DNA of 64,000 nucleotides. It comes from Pseudoxanthomonas sp. NC8 (GTDB lineage Bacteria > Pseudomonadota > Gammaproteobacteria > Xanthomonadales > Xanthomonadaceae). The position numbers and the translations under genes were made by a program. Below, piece after piece: positions 1-8,253 of this stretch. The DNA is taken from contig CP060419.1 in the NCBI GenBank assembly GCA_025232375.1, positions 3,099,001-3,163,000 of the forward strand, read 5' to 3'. Positions within the stretch are counted from its first letter, which is position 1; the number at the start of each line of letters is the position of its first letter. The notes below the pieces were generated by a model. The model searched no databases. It was not told where the DNA came from and saw only the letters and a program-made list of their open reading frames with translations.

Positions 1-39
1 CGGGCGTCCACGTCGCCATCGCCGGCAGGCCGGTTCACG

Positions 40-630
40 GTGCCGGGGAGGCCGCGCTGGCGTGGCGCCGTCGATCCCGGTGCGGCGCGTGCCCTCCACC
101 CGGGCACGTCGCGCCTTACCGTCCGCACGACGTGCCTTTCACGGTGTGCTTCCACCCCGGCAGCGTCCACTGCAGGCCCCGCATTCCAGATGGGCCCCAT
201 GCGCCGCGAACCCCTCCACCCGCCGGCCGCCGCCGTCACCCCCGGTGTGACCAGCAGCATGGGCAGCGCTGCCCGGAACGACGTGTTGCGGCATCTCCCA
301 TCCGCGGCGACCGGCCTGCGCGAACCAGGCAACCCCTGCCATCCGGTGGACGTGGTTCCGCCGCGGTCCGCGGCCCTCGCGGTGTACGCGCATTCCAGTG
401 AAGGCGCCAGCGAATGGTTCGCCGGATCGTTCGACGGCATCCGCTGGTGGTCCACGCAGGTGCCAGCGGACGGCGCGCACTGGCGGGTGATCGGCTGGCG
501 CGCGCTCGACCCGGACGGCCCGGCCACGCGCGTGGATTGTGGCGGCGCGAAGATTCCGGACGGCGGACCACGGCTGTTCCGCGTGGATCCGGCGACCGGA
601 CACGGACCCTTCCACGCCGGCGGCGCCTGA
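40..630 (+). CDS. Hypothetical protein, uncertain
   Basis: An open frame of 196 residues that I do not recognise. Only the C-terminal half looks protein-like: after about residue 110 it has a run with FDGIRWWS and VIGWRAL, an aromatic-rich pattern seen in small Xanthomonadaceae hypotheticals. The N-terminal half is Arg/Pro/Ala-rich and may be non-coding, so the true start could be an internal ATG near 190 or 259. There is no clear ribosome site at any candidate start. It converges with the DUF6766 gene on the other strand. Confidence 0.25.
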   Translation: MPGRPRWRGAVDPGAARALHPGTSRLTVRTTCLSRCASTPAASTAGPAFQMGPMRREPLHPPAAAVTPGVTSSMGSAARNDVLRHLPSAATGLREPGNPCHPVDVVPPRSAALAVYAHSSEGASEWFAGSFDGIRWWSTQVPADGAHWRVIGWRALDPDGPATRVDCGGAKIPDGGPRLFRVDPATGHGPFHAGGA

Positions 631-646
631 TCGCCCGCAGACCGGC

Positions 647-1306
647 TCACGCGCCGGTCTGCCGGTGTGGCGCCGCCACCGGCTTGGACTCGGGCGATTT
701 GTCCATGGCGCAGCCAGATCGACAGCAGCACGATCGAAAGCACCGCGACGAACTCGCTCTGCCAGTTCTGGAACGACTCGAACCAGAACCGTGGCCCGCC
801 GAGATGCTCGACCAGACCGATCGGTGGCTTGCCCGCGGCGCCACGTTCGTCGTTCTCGTGCACCCAGCTGCCCCAGCCGTGCATGGCGAAGGAGCCGAGG
901 AAAAGCAGCAGGAACGCCAGGGTCAGCGAATGCGCGTACAGCCAGCGTACGGTGGCACCGGCGCGCACCGGCCACGGCGTGGGTCCGGGCTCGATCCTCT
1001 CCTGCTCCTGCGCCGGATCCAGCGGCCGCGATTCTGCCGAACCGCGTTGCCGCAGCCATACCGTGAGCAGCACGTACATGCCCATCTGCAGGAATTCGCT
1101 TTCCCAGTTCTCGAAGGTGGCCGAGATGAAATGGCCCGAACGCAGGTAGGCGGCCAGCGCCAGCGGCCCCTGCCCCGCATCCACGCGTGCCTCGTTGTCC
1201 ACCGACCAGCCGGTCAGCACCTGCCCCGCCAGAACATAAGGAACAGGCTGGTCAGGACCAGCGACAGGCCATTGCGCCTCCAGAACGGGTAGTTGGGCGG
1301 GGACAT
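647..1306 (-). CDS. DUF6766 family membrane protein (frame broken)
   Basis: When the frames are joined this gives a protein of about 220 residues starting MSPPNYPFWRRNGLS, with two similar halves. Each half has a hydrophobic helix (LSLVLTSLFLMFW; LTLAFLLLFLGSF) and a segment of the form F.NW.SEF...... VLL..WLR (FENWESEFLQMGM and FQNWQSEFVAVLS), typical of DUF6766. Function is unknown. Breaks lie near 1230, where FWRGQVL should be read, and at about 704, where CCATGG stands for CCAGG between IWLRQ and the tail DKSPESKPV. I see no operon partner. Confidence 0.65.
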
Positions 1307-1401
1307 GGTTCGACCAGGTTCGGGGTGCGCGCCACGCTGGACCGGCGAGCGTCGAACCGGCGTGAACCACCGCGTGCCTGCCGCGCGGTTCGCAACTTCC
1401 G

Positions 1402-2199
1402 TCAACGCCTTGCCGGTGCGCCGACACTCACCCAGGCCGGCGCATGGTCGCTGGCCTTCTCCTGCACCCGCACCCAGCGGTCGACGCCGGCGTCCTTCAG
1501 CGTGGCGGCGAGCACCGGGTTGAGCAGCAGGTGGTCGATGCGCAGGCCACGATCGCGTTCGGCGTGCTGGCGGAAGTAGTCCCAGAACGTGTAGATGCGC
1601 GCTTCGCCATGCACCTTCCGCACCGCATCGGTCCAGCCCTGCCCGAGCAGGTCGCGGTACGCATCGCGTGCCTCCGGCTGCAGCAGCGCGTCGCGGCGCC
1701 AGCCCTTGGGGTCGTAGATGTCCATGTCGGTGGGCACCACGTTGAAGTCGCCGACGATCGCCACCGGGTGCGGCTGCGCGACCAGCACCTGCGCACGACG
1801 GGTAAGGCGCTGCATCCAGCGCAGCTTGTAGTCGAACTTCGGGCCCGGCTGCGGATTGCCGTTGGGGGCGTAGATCGCGGCGACGAGCACGCCATGCACC
1901 GCCGCCTCGGGTAGCGGCTCTGCGTGTCGCTGGCGTCGCCAGGCAATCCGCGCCGGCTCTCCACCGGCGTCACGCCGCGGCCAAGCAGTGCCACGCCATT
2001 AGGAACGTTCGCCCTGCCACAACGCGCCATAGCCGGCCGCTTCCAGTGGCGCCGCCGGGAAGGCGCTGTCCATGGCCTTGAGTTCCTGCAACGCGACGAT
2101 GTCGGGCTTTTCCTTCGCCAGCCAGGCCAGCAGGTGCGGCAGGCGCGCGCCGATGCCGTTGACGTTGAACGTGGCCAGCCTGAGTCGCCTGCGCGCCAT
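1402..2199 (-). CDS. xthA: Exodeoxyribonuclease III (frame broken)
   Basis: The joined frames give about 265 residues of an AP endonuclease/exonuclease of the EEP fold, which cuts DNA at abasic sites and trims 3' ends in base-excision repair. The start MARRRLRLATFNVNGIGAR carries the first active-site Asn; ALQELK carries the metal-binding Glu; AAIYAPNG, VGDFNVVP (Asp and Asn), RIDHLLLN and the final SDHAP (catalytic Asp-His) follow in the usual order. Two breaks, near 2000 and 1907, restore RSWNGVALL and YLEAAVHGV if CCTGG is put back. It lies 17 bases after the isochorismatase-like gene, so the two are probably co-transcribed. Confidence 0.9.
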
Positions 2200-2216
2200 C
2201 GGTTTGCGCCAGCGCG

Positions 2217-2778
2217 CTACGCCGGGAACAACCCGCGGGTGCGCGCACTCGCCGGCGTGCGCGCCTGCAGCGAAGTACGCAGCAGGGCGAGGCTGCCGGT
2301 CCTGCGCGCCAGGGTCTGCGCGGCGACGCAGTCGCCGGGCACCCACAGTTCGTATTCGCGCATGTTGGCGTCCTGCGCGGTGGTAAGGATGCAGGAGTCG
2401 GCGGCAAGGCCGGTGAGCACGAGGCGCCCGACACCGAGGCTGGCCAGCAGCATCGACAGCGGCGTGGTAGGAACGCCGAATGCCTGGGCTTGAGGATGTA
2501 GTAGTGCCGCTCCGCCGGGTGCAGGGCGGTGGCGATCGCCGCCGGCACTCCCCGGCGGCCATGCAGCGGCTGACCAGGTCGTGGAACTCGCCCTGCCAGT
2601 GGGTGAAGTTGTCGTTGACGTACACCACCGGTGCACCGGCGCGATCGAAGCGCGCGCGCAACGCGGCGATCGCCGGCACGATCCTGGCGGCGTCGCGCGC
2701 CAGCCGCCTGCCACCGTCGAAGTCGAACAGGTTGATCATGTCCACGATCAGGAGCGCCGTGGCGCGCGGACGAGTCAT
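2217..2778 (-). CDS. Isochorismatase-like cysteine hydrolase (frame broken)
   Basis: About 187 residues of the cysteine hydrolase (isochorismatase/nicotinamidase) family. Seen are ALLIVDMINLFDF near the N-terminus (catalytic Asp), VVYVNDNFTHWQGEF, a Lys in ILKPRHSAF (catalytic Lys), and LVLTGLAADSCILTTAQDA, where the Cys is the expected nucleophile. The substrate is not shown by the sequence; a nicotinamidase or an unspecific amidohydrolase is possible. Frames are broken near 2547 and 2470, the second restoring HSAFLGTPLSML. It is directly followed by xthA on the same strand. Confidence 0.8.
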
Positions 2779-3177
2779 GGGCTGGCGATGGGCCTGCATC
2801 CGCGAAGGGTTGGCGGTACGGCGTGGGCAGCGGGTGAAGCCGGCTGCTGCACCTCGCGGCGACGGCGCACGTGCGCAGACGCGGACCGCACCGACTGGAC
2901 CGCTCGGCGTCGGCGACGCCGGCCATGGCGGCCCGGATCGATCCTTCCCCTGCGCGGCCATGCTCGAACCCCTCCGCGCTCCGGCGACCGCGATGGAAGC
3001 CGCCCCGTGCACCTTCAGCCTGCGCCTGGCCGAGGCCTGCCGGCTGGAACAGCATGCGCTGCCGCTGCTCGCCGCGATCACGGCGGTCGGGCCATCCGAC
3101 GCCACGCGGGCCATGAACTCCGCGCGGCAATGCACGCGGCGAGCTGCTGACGCCGCCGTGACGGCCGGCGGAGGACG
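2779..3177. other. Stretch without a convincing gene
   Basis: About 400 bases between the isochorismatase-like gene and the small gene at 3178. Open frames exist on both strands, but none has a recognisable domain or a good ribosome site. One plus-strand frame has a weakly protein-like stretch (near 2995-3150, containing LRLAEACRLEQHALP) that may be a short unrecognised gene. The region must hold the promoter of the minus-strand isochorismatase-xthA pair. Confidence 0.4.
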
Positions 3178-3456
3178 ATGGCCCGCATGAACAGCAAAGC
3201 CGACATCGACACCGAAATCGCCCGCCTGGAGACCGTGCTGCCGCGACTGGTCGCCGAGCTTCCGCCGGAGGAGGTCCTGAAGGCCTTCGCCGCCGAAGCC
3301 GAGGCGCTCAATGCGAATGCGCCGGCCGAGCACGAGGCCTACATCGCGCGGCGCCTCAACTGCATGCTCGCCTCCGCGGGCCCGGTGCCCGGCGAGACCG
3401 AAGGCGAACCGTGCCCCGCCGGCGGCAAGGACTCGCCGCTGGCATCGGATGGATGA
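3178..3456 (+). CDS. Small hypothetical protein
   Basis: A 92-residue acidic, Ala/Glu-rich protein without Cys-based motifs or membrane segments; the first half (IDTEIARLETVLPRLVAEL) should form an amphipathic helix or short coiled coil. The start at 3178 is favoured by a GGAGG sequence about seven bases upstream. I do not recognise the family. The next small gene begins about 50 bases downstream on the same strand, so the two may form a small operon. Confidence 0.55.
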   Translation: MARMNSKADIDTEIARLETVLPRLVAELPPEEVLKAFAAEAEALNANAPAEHEAYIARRLNCMLASAGPVPGETEGEPCPAGGKDSPLASDG

Positions 3457-3508
3457 AGGACGCCGAACCGGCACGCGGCCCATGCCTCGCGCCGCCAAGA
3501 GGACCGCC

Positions 3509-3703
3509 ATGGACACGCCACCGCGTACCCGCCCGAACCGGCACAGCGATAAGGCCAAGCCGCGCACCGCCGATACCCTGCGCAACGATCGCGCGCGCTG
3601 GAAGCAGCACGACCAGCCGGACGCGCCGCGCGGCGGCCGCCCCGATCCGGAGCGGGACTATCCGGATGCCGGGGTCGGGTCGCCCCTCACGCACGACCGC
3701 TGA
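3509..3703 (+). CDS. Small basic hypothetical protein
   Basis: A 64-residue, very polar protein rich in Arg, Asp, Pro and His, with no hydrophobic core visible, so probably disordered. I chose the ATG at 3509 because an AAGAGGA ribosome site lies just upstream; an ATG 24 bases earlier is possible. Its composition resembles short stress-associated hypotheticals common in this family of bacteria, but no function can be assigned. Confidence 0.45.
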   Translation: MDTPPRTRPNRHSDKAKPRTADTLRNDRARWKQHDQPDAPRGGRPDPERDYPDAGVGSPLTHDR

Positions 3704-3719
3704 TTCCGCCGCCGCTCCG

Positions 3720-3957
3720 CTATGACGCGATCTCCAGCCGCGCCTTCCCGGTCGTGCGCTGCGTGGCCGGGGTGGGCGTCGGCGTATCCACCACCGCGTG
3801 CTCGTCGTAGATCTCGTTGCGCTGCCGGGCCGCTTATGGGCATAGCGCACCGCGTCGTCGCGCCGGACATAGATGGCCAGGGCTCCTCCCGTCCCTCGGC
3901 ACAGACATGCCAGGCCTTCCTGCGCCTGACGATCGAATACACGGTTCGCTTGATCAT
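3720..3957 (-). CDS. DUF2188-like small protein (frame broken)
   Basis: Joined frames give about 80 residues: MIKRTVYSIVRRRKAWHVC, then a GREEPLAIYVRRDDAVRYA segment, and a tail with NEIYDEHAVVDTPTPTPATQ. The pattern of a short beta strand with a WHV core followed by DDAVRYAHK matches DUF2188-type proteins, whose role is unknown. Breaks near 3875 and 3837 are needed to join the parts; the first lies next to a CCCTGG. The gene converges with the small plus-strand gene ending at 3703. Confidence 0.5.
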
Positions 3958-4125
3958 GGGGCCTCACGCTGCGATCTTGGTATGAACGACCGTGCTGTCC
4001 GAAGCGTTTACACCATGTCAACGAATTGGAAGAATTCCGCGAATACGTGATCGCGCGCCCGTGAAAACGGGCCATGCAGCGTGCCACTTCGTCACGTGGC
4101 CGTCATGTAGGCAGGCATGAGCGTC

Positions 4126-4399
4126 TCAGCGCCGGGCGTGACTGCAGCCGCAACCACAGCTTCCGCCTGCTGGCGCGGTCCCGGCATCCTCGCCGGACAG
4201 CTCCACCACCTTGGCCCAGCGCCTGCATCACCTCCACCACCTGCTCAGGCGGCAGCACGGTCAGCACCTTCATCCGGCCGCCGTCCGGGTCCAGCGCGAT
4301 CTGCGCATCGGGGTCGAGGTCGCGCAGCGCGGCGCGGATCGTCGCCAGGCGCGACAGCCCGTCGGAGACATCGGGGAGGGAGACCGGGGCAGTCGACAT
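4126..4399 (-). CDS. Small HMA-like protein with C-terminal Cys tail
   Basis: About 90 residues once the CCAAGG at about 4216 is read as CCAGG. The body (SRLATIRAALRDLDPDAQ then VLTVLPPEQVVEVMQALGQ) fits the beta-alpha-beta-beta-alpha-beta pattern of heavy-metal-associated (HMA) domains, but the usual N-terminal CxxC is missing. Instead the protein ends GGSCGCSHARR, a possible metal-binding tail. It lies divergent from nnrS, sharing an FNR-type box at 4496. The gene at 27997 encodes a similar protein with a CCGGCSG end. A copper chaperone or sensor role is inference. Confidence 0.55.
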
Positions 4400-4495
4400 G
4401 GCGTTCTCTTCGGGTCGGCGGGAGGGGAAAGCGGGTCGGGGCAGCGCCCTGTGGACGCCAGCCGGGGACTGTAGGCAGCCGCGTCGCGCGCGGCC

Positions 4496-4509
4496 TTGAC
4501 CACGGTCAA
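4496..4509. promoter_or_regulatory. FNR/Dnr-type box between HMA-like gene and nnrS
   Basis: TTGACCACGGTCAA, a 14-bp palindrome with perfect TTGA-N6-TCAA half-sites. It lies about 87 bases upstream of the nnrS start and about 97 bases from the divergent small gene, so it could serve both. Confidence 0.7.
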
Positions 4510-4541
4510 GCCGCCTGTCGACCGCGCCGATCGGCACTGGC

Positions 4542-4555
4542 CTGACGTGGGTCAA
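4542..4555 (+). promoter_or_regulatory. Second FNR/Dnr-type box before nnrS
   Basis: CTGACGTGGGTCAA, one mismatch from TTGA-N6-TCAA, 34 bases upstream of the nnrS ATG. With the box at 4496 it makes a pair 46 bp apart (centre to centre), on nearly the same face of the helix. Confidence 0.5.
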
Positions 4556-4589
4556 GGCGCCGCCAGTGGCCCCGCCGCAGACTGCGGCC

Positions 4590-5854
4590 ATGCACATGGA
4601 AACCGCCCCGCTGCCCGTCGCCCGGGCTCCGTCCGCCTCGCCGCGCTGGCTGGCGCACGCCCCGCACCGGCTGATGTTCTTCATCGGCGCGTCGAACGTG
4701 CTGCTGGCGATGCTGTGGTGGACGCTGTGGCTGCTGTCGGTGCGCTTCGGCCTGTGGACCATGCCGGCGACCTCGATCCCGCCGGGCTGGCTGCACGCGT
4801 TCCTGATGCAGTACCTGGTGCTGCCCAGCTTCGTGTTCGGCTTCCTGCTGACGGTGTTCCCGCGCTGGATGGGCCTGCCTGACCTGGAGCGCTGGCATTA
4901 CGTGCCGGTCGGCCTGGGCGTGATGGGCGGGCAGCTGGCGATCCTGCTCGGCGCCGCCGGCTGGGAAGTCGGCCTGACCGTCGGCCTGTGGATGGCGCTG
5001 GCCGGCTGGACCGCGGCGCTGTGCATCCTCGGCCGGTTGCTGGCCGACGAGAAGGGCCGCACCCTGGCACGCGCGCTCGTGCTTTGCGGCGCTGGTACTG
5101 GGTTGGCTGGGCGTGGCGATGTTCCTGGCCTTCGTCCTCGGCGCGCCGGCCGGCTGGGCCTACGCGAGCATCAAGCTCGGCGGCTTCGGCCTGCTGCTGC
5201 CGGTGTACGTGACCGTCGCCCACCGCATGTTCCCGTTCTTCGCCGGCAATGCGGTGCCCGGCTACAAGGCCTGGCGGCCGCTGTGGTGGCTGGGCGCGGT
5301 GTGGGCGCTGTGCGTGGTGCACATCGGTATGGAACTGGTCCACGGCCAAAGGCCTTGGCTGTGGCTGGCCGACCTGCCGTTGCTGGTGCTGGCCGGCTGC
5401 GCGGTCTGGCGCTGGTGGCCGCGCCGTGCCCCGGGCGGTGCGCGCATGCCCGGCCTGCTGGCGGTGCTGTTCATCGGTACCGCGTGGCTGCCGGTGACCT
5501 TCGCCCTGTTCGCGACGCAGAGCCTGGTCTACGCGACCACCGGCGAGTTCATCCTCGGCCGCGCGCCGATGCATGCGCTGTTCATCGGCTTCTTCGGCAG
5601 CCTGCTGGTGGCCATGGTCACCCGCGTCACCCAGGGGACACTCGGGCCGGCCGCTGCAGATGTACGGCGTCGCCTTGGTTCGCCTTCGTCGCGATCCAGA
5701 TCGTGGCCACGCTGCGCATCCTCGCCGACGTGCTGCCCGATCCGGGCCTGTGGCAGGCGCTGGCCGCGGTCGGCTGGCTGCTGGCGCTGTCGCCTGGGTC
5801 GCCAGGATCGGCCACATCTACCTGACTCCGCGCCGCGACGGACGTCCCGGCTGA
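4590..5854 (+). CDS. nnrS: NnrS family heme/copper membrane protein (frame broken)
   Basis: About 420 residues with some twelve hydrophobic helices. Seen are LAHAPHRLMFFIGASNVLL at the start, SFVFGFLLTVFPRWM, VTVAHRMFPFFAGN, a conserved TGEFILGRAPMHALFIGFFGSLLVAMVTRVTQGHSG segment in parts, and a GHIYLTPRRDG end, all typical of NnrS. NnrS is known to lessen nitrosative stress during nitrate and nitrite reduction. I place the start at 4590 because the upstream GTG option has no ribosome site. Breaks lie near 5088, 5637, 5675 (CCTTGG, restoring YGVAWFAF) and 5793 (restoring LSPWVARIGH). SirB2 follows after 12 bases. Confidence 0.85.
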
Positions 5855-5866
5855 GCCGCCACCGCC

Positions 5867-6267
5867 ATGATCACTTTCTACCCCGACATCAAGCTGGTCC
5901 ACATGGGCGCCGCGCTGACCAGCGGCGCGTTCTTCGCGCTGCGCGCGCTGGCGCTGACCGCCGGCATGGGCTGGCCGCGCCGCGCGCCGGTGCGCTACTT
6001 CAGCTACACCCTCGACACGGTGCTGCTGACCGCGGCCTTCATGCTGCTGACCATCCTGCCGGGCGGCATGTACGCCAACGGCTGGCTGCTGGTGAAGCTG
6101 GGCTTCGTCACCGCCTACGTGGTGCTCGGCATCCTCGCCTTCCGCCCGCAACGTCCCCGCTGGCGCGCACCGCGCTGCTGGTGGCCGCCGGCCTGTGCTT
6201 CCTGCAGGTCTACTGCATCGCCCGCGCCCACCATCCGCTGGGTGCGTTCTACCTGCTCGCGAACTGA
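5867..6267 (+). CDS. SirB2 family membrane protein (frame broken)
   Basis: About 133 residues with four membrane helices. The start MITFYPDIKLVHMGAALTSG, then the SYTLDTVLLTAAFML helix, GWLLVKLGFVTAYVVLGILAF, and the end VYCIARAHHP match the SirB family (the E. coli relative was named as an invasion-gene regulator, true role unclear). Members often sit with heme or respiration genes, as here behind nnrS. A one-base break near 6150 joins LAFRPQ to SPLARTALLVAAG. Confidence 0.8.
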
Positions 6268-6284
6268 CGCCCCTGGAGGCTCCC

Positions 6285-6419
6285 ATGGACCTGAGCGAAC
6301 TGGAACTGCCCGAGCCCGGCCTGCCGGCGTGCCCGCTGCTGCAGGAATCGTGGGAAGCGGCCGGGATCTCGACCGACACCGCCGACATGCACGCGCCGGC
6401 CATCCGCGGCCTCGATTGA
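6285..6419 (+). CDS. Very small acidic protein
   Basis: A 44-residue frame (MDLSELELPEPGLPACPLL and on to the end IRGLD) with a good GGAGGC ribosome site eight bases before the ATG, 17 bases after the SirB2 gene. It has one Cys, many Glu/Asp and no membrane segment. I do not recognise it. The ribosome site and its place at the end of the nnrS-sirB2 unit are the only support. Confidence 0.5.
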   Translation: MDLSELELPEPGLPACPLLQESWEAAGISTDTADMHAPAIRGLD

Positions 6420-6444
6420 CCGCGACGCAACCGGCGCGGCGGCG

Positions 6445-6804
6445 TCAGGCCATTGTCGCGCCGACCGTGCGCCGCACCGGAATGCCTTCCGGATCGAATC
6501 CCTCCAGGCAAAAGACGTTTATGCCCACGTAGTCGGGGGTGACGCGCTTGCGGTGGAAGGGATAGATGCCGCACACCTTGCAGAAGAAGTGGCGCGCGGT
6601 ATGGGTGTGGAACCGGTATTCGGTCAACGACTGCCCGCCCGCGAGGAGCTGGAAGGCGCTTTCGTGCACCTTCACCATGAGCGCGTTCTTGCGCAGGCAG
6701 ATCGAACAGTCGCAGGTGGTCAGTTCGGGGAAGTCGGTTTCGATCTCGAACCGCACCTCGCCGCAGTGGCAGCTGCCCACGTACTTCCGCACCGCACGAC
6801 TCAT
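6445..6804 (-). CDS. GFA (CENP-V/GFA) domain protein
   Basis: An intact 119-residue zinc protein of the GFA family (glutathione-dependent formaldehyde-activating-like). The zinc-binding pattern is clear: GSCHCGEVRFEIE at the start, TTCDCSICLRKN in the middle, and ARHFFCKVCGIYPFHRKR later, giving the usual CxC, CxxC and CxxCG sets. The ATG at 6804 has an AAGGAGCG site in front. Substrate is unknown; many family members have no proven activity. Confidence 0.85.
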   Translation of the reverse strand: MSRAVRKYVGSCHCGEVRFEIETDFPELTTCDCSICLRKNALMVKVHESAFQLLAGGQSLTEYRFHTHTARHFFCKVCGIYPFHRKRVTPDYVGINVFCLEGFDPEGIPVRRTVGATMA

Positions 6805-6919
6805 CGTTCGCTCCTTGGCCGGTGACGCCACGCCGGCGTCCTGTTGGATGGCCGCCATCGTGCTCCGCGCCGGCGACGGCCCACGATACGACAGGAGCCT
6901 TCGCCGTGGGGCGCGACCC

Positions 6920-7609
6920 TCAGCCGGCGCGCTTGCGCGAACGCGGGCGGGCCGGCTTGCGCCCGCCCGCGGCCACCGCCGTTTCGCCGGTCGCGCCGGG
7001 GTTGCCCTCGCGCAGCTGCTGCAGCGAGGACAGCGCATCGGCATAGGCGATGAAGTGCTGCAGGTAGCCGGGCGCGGTGGCCTGCATCAGCTGCAGCGCG
7101 CGATGCACCAGCATGTCCGAGTTGAGCGGGCCGGCATCTTCCGGCACCTGCTCCAGCGACTCGCGCAGCTGGCGGTCGTTGCGCATGCGCGACCAGACCG
7201 TGCGCAGCTCGTCCAGCACCGGCATGTGCCCGAACGCCTGCATCGGAGCAGCCGCTCCTCCGTGGCGGCCTCGATGCCGTTTCCGCCGCCCGCCGTCGCG
7301 ACCATGGCGGCAGCGGCGATACCGGCGGCCTCACCGGGCCGGGCCATGCGCGCAAGCAGTTCGCCCAGCGCACCGTCCGCAACCACGGCCGGAACCGTCA
7401 CGCCGTCTTCCACCGCACACGCGAGATCCCGCGCCCGGGCATCGAGCAGGACGGCGAGCCGCTGCTCCAGCAGTTCGCGCGCCTTGGCCGGCGTGCTGCG
7501 GCGCGCGGGCGGCCAACGCTTCGAGCAGGCCGAAGCGCAACGGATCGCGGCGGTCGGCGCCCCGGGCGCGCCATGCCTGCAGCTGCGCGCGGACGTCGTC
7601 AGCGGCCAT
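6920..7609 (-). CDS. DUF2894 domain protein (frame broken)
   Basis: About 229 residues when joined. The N-terminus (MAADDVRAQLQAWRARGADR) with DPLRFGLLEALAARA, the middle AKARELLEQRLAVLLDARARDL, and the C-terminal part MPVLDELRTVWSRMRNDRQL with YADALSSLQQLRE match DUF2894. The tail is rich in Arg/Lys (KPARPRSRKRAG). Breaks lie near 7505 and 7245. Its ATG overlaps the end of the OmpA-type gene by 11 bases, so it is the last gene of a tightly coupled operon. Function is unknown; a soluble partner of the upstream motor-like pair is inferred. Confidence 0.75.
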
Positions 7610-8253
7610 CGTCGGCGGGCGTGGTGCGCGGTCGCGGCATCGGCGCGATCTCGACGCGCCGGCCGGTTGCGGGCACGGCCTTCCTCGTCGGTGTTCGGAC
7701 TGACCGGCTGGCCCGAACCGAACGCGGCGGCGAACACCGACGACGCCGGTACGCCTTCGTCGATCAGGGTGCGGGTCACGGTCAGCGCACGCTGTGCCGA
7801 CAGTTCCCAGTTGTCGGCGAAGCGGGCATTGCCGTCGCGCACCTGGCGGTCGTCGGTGAAGCCGCTGACCATCAGGATCTCGTCGCGCGCGCGCAGGTAG
7901 CCGGCCAGCGGCGCGGCCAGGCTCTTCAGCAGATCGCGGCCCTCCGGCTGCAGCTGGTCGGAATTGAGCGCGAACAGCACGTTGCCGCGGATGCCGATGC
8001 GACCGTCGACAGGGTCACCCGGCCGGCGGCCAGCGGCCCCGCCAGCGCCTGTTCCAGTGCCTGCCGCTGCTGCGCTTCGGCCTGGCTGCGGCGCATCTCC
8101 TTGGTCGAGGCGATCGGCCAGCTGCGCCTGCACCGCGATCACGCCGACCAGGACCAGCACGAACCCCCCCAGCAGCACCGACATCAGGTCGGCGAAGCTG
8201 GCCCAGACCGGCGTACCCAGGCCGGTGTCGTCGGCGTCGGTCTCCAGGCTCAT
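7599..8253 (-). CDS. OmpA/MotB-like protein with TM anchor (frame broken)
   Basis: About 217 residues. A short N-terminus leads into one membrane helix (PVWASFADLMSVLLGGFVLV) with Asp22 at its start, the position of the ion-binding Asp in MotB/ZorB-type stators. A linker and an OmpA-like peptidoglycan-binding domain follow: VLFALNSDQLQPEG, VSGFTDDRQV, NWELSAQRALTV and a NRRVEI end. Breaks are near 8102 (CCAAGG on this strand for CCAGG), 8007 and 7660. Its ATG shares an ATGA with the stop of the DUF802 gene. It probably anchors the DUF802 complex to the cell wall. Confidence 0.85.

Noticed and set aside
1999..3585. A 528-residue minus-strand protein
   Set aside because: It is the isochorismatase and xthA starts joined to a long non-coding reading without domains; GC-rich DNA gives many such frames.
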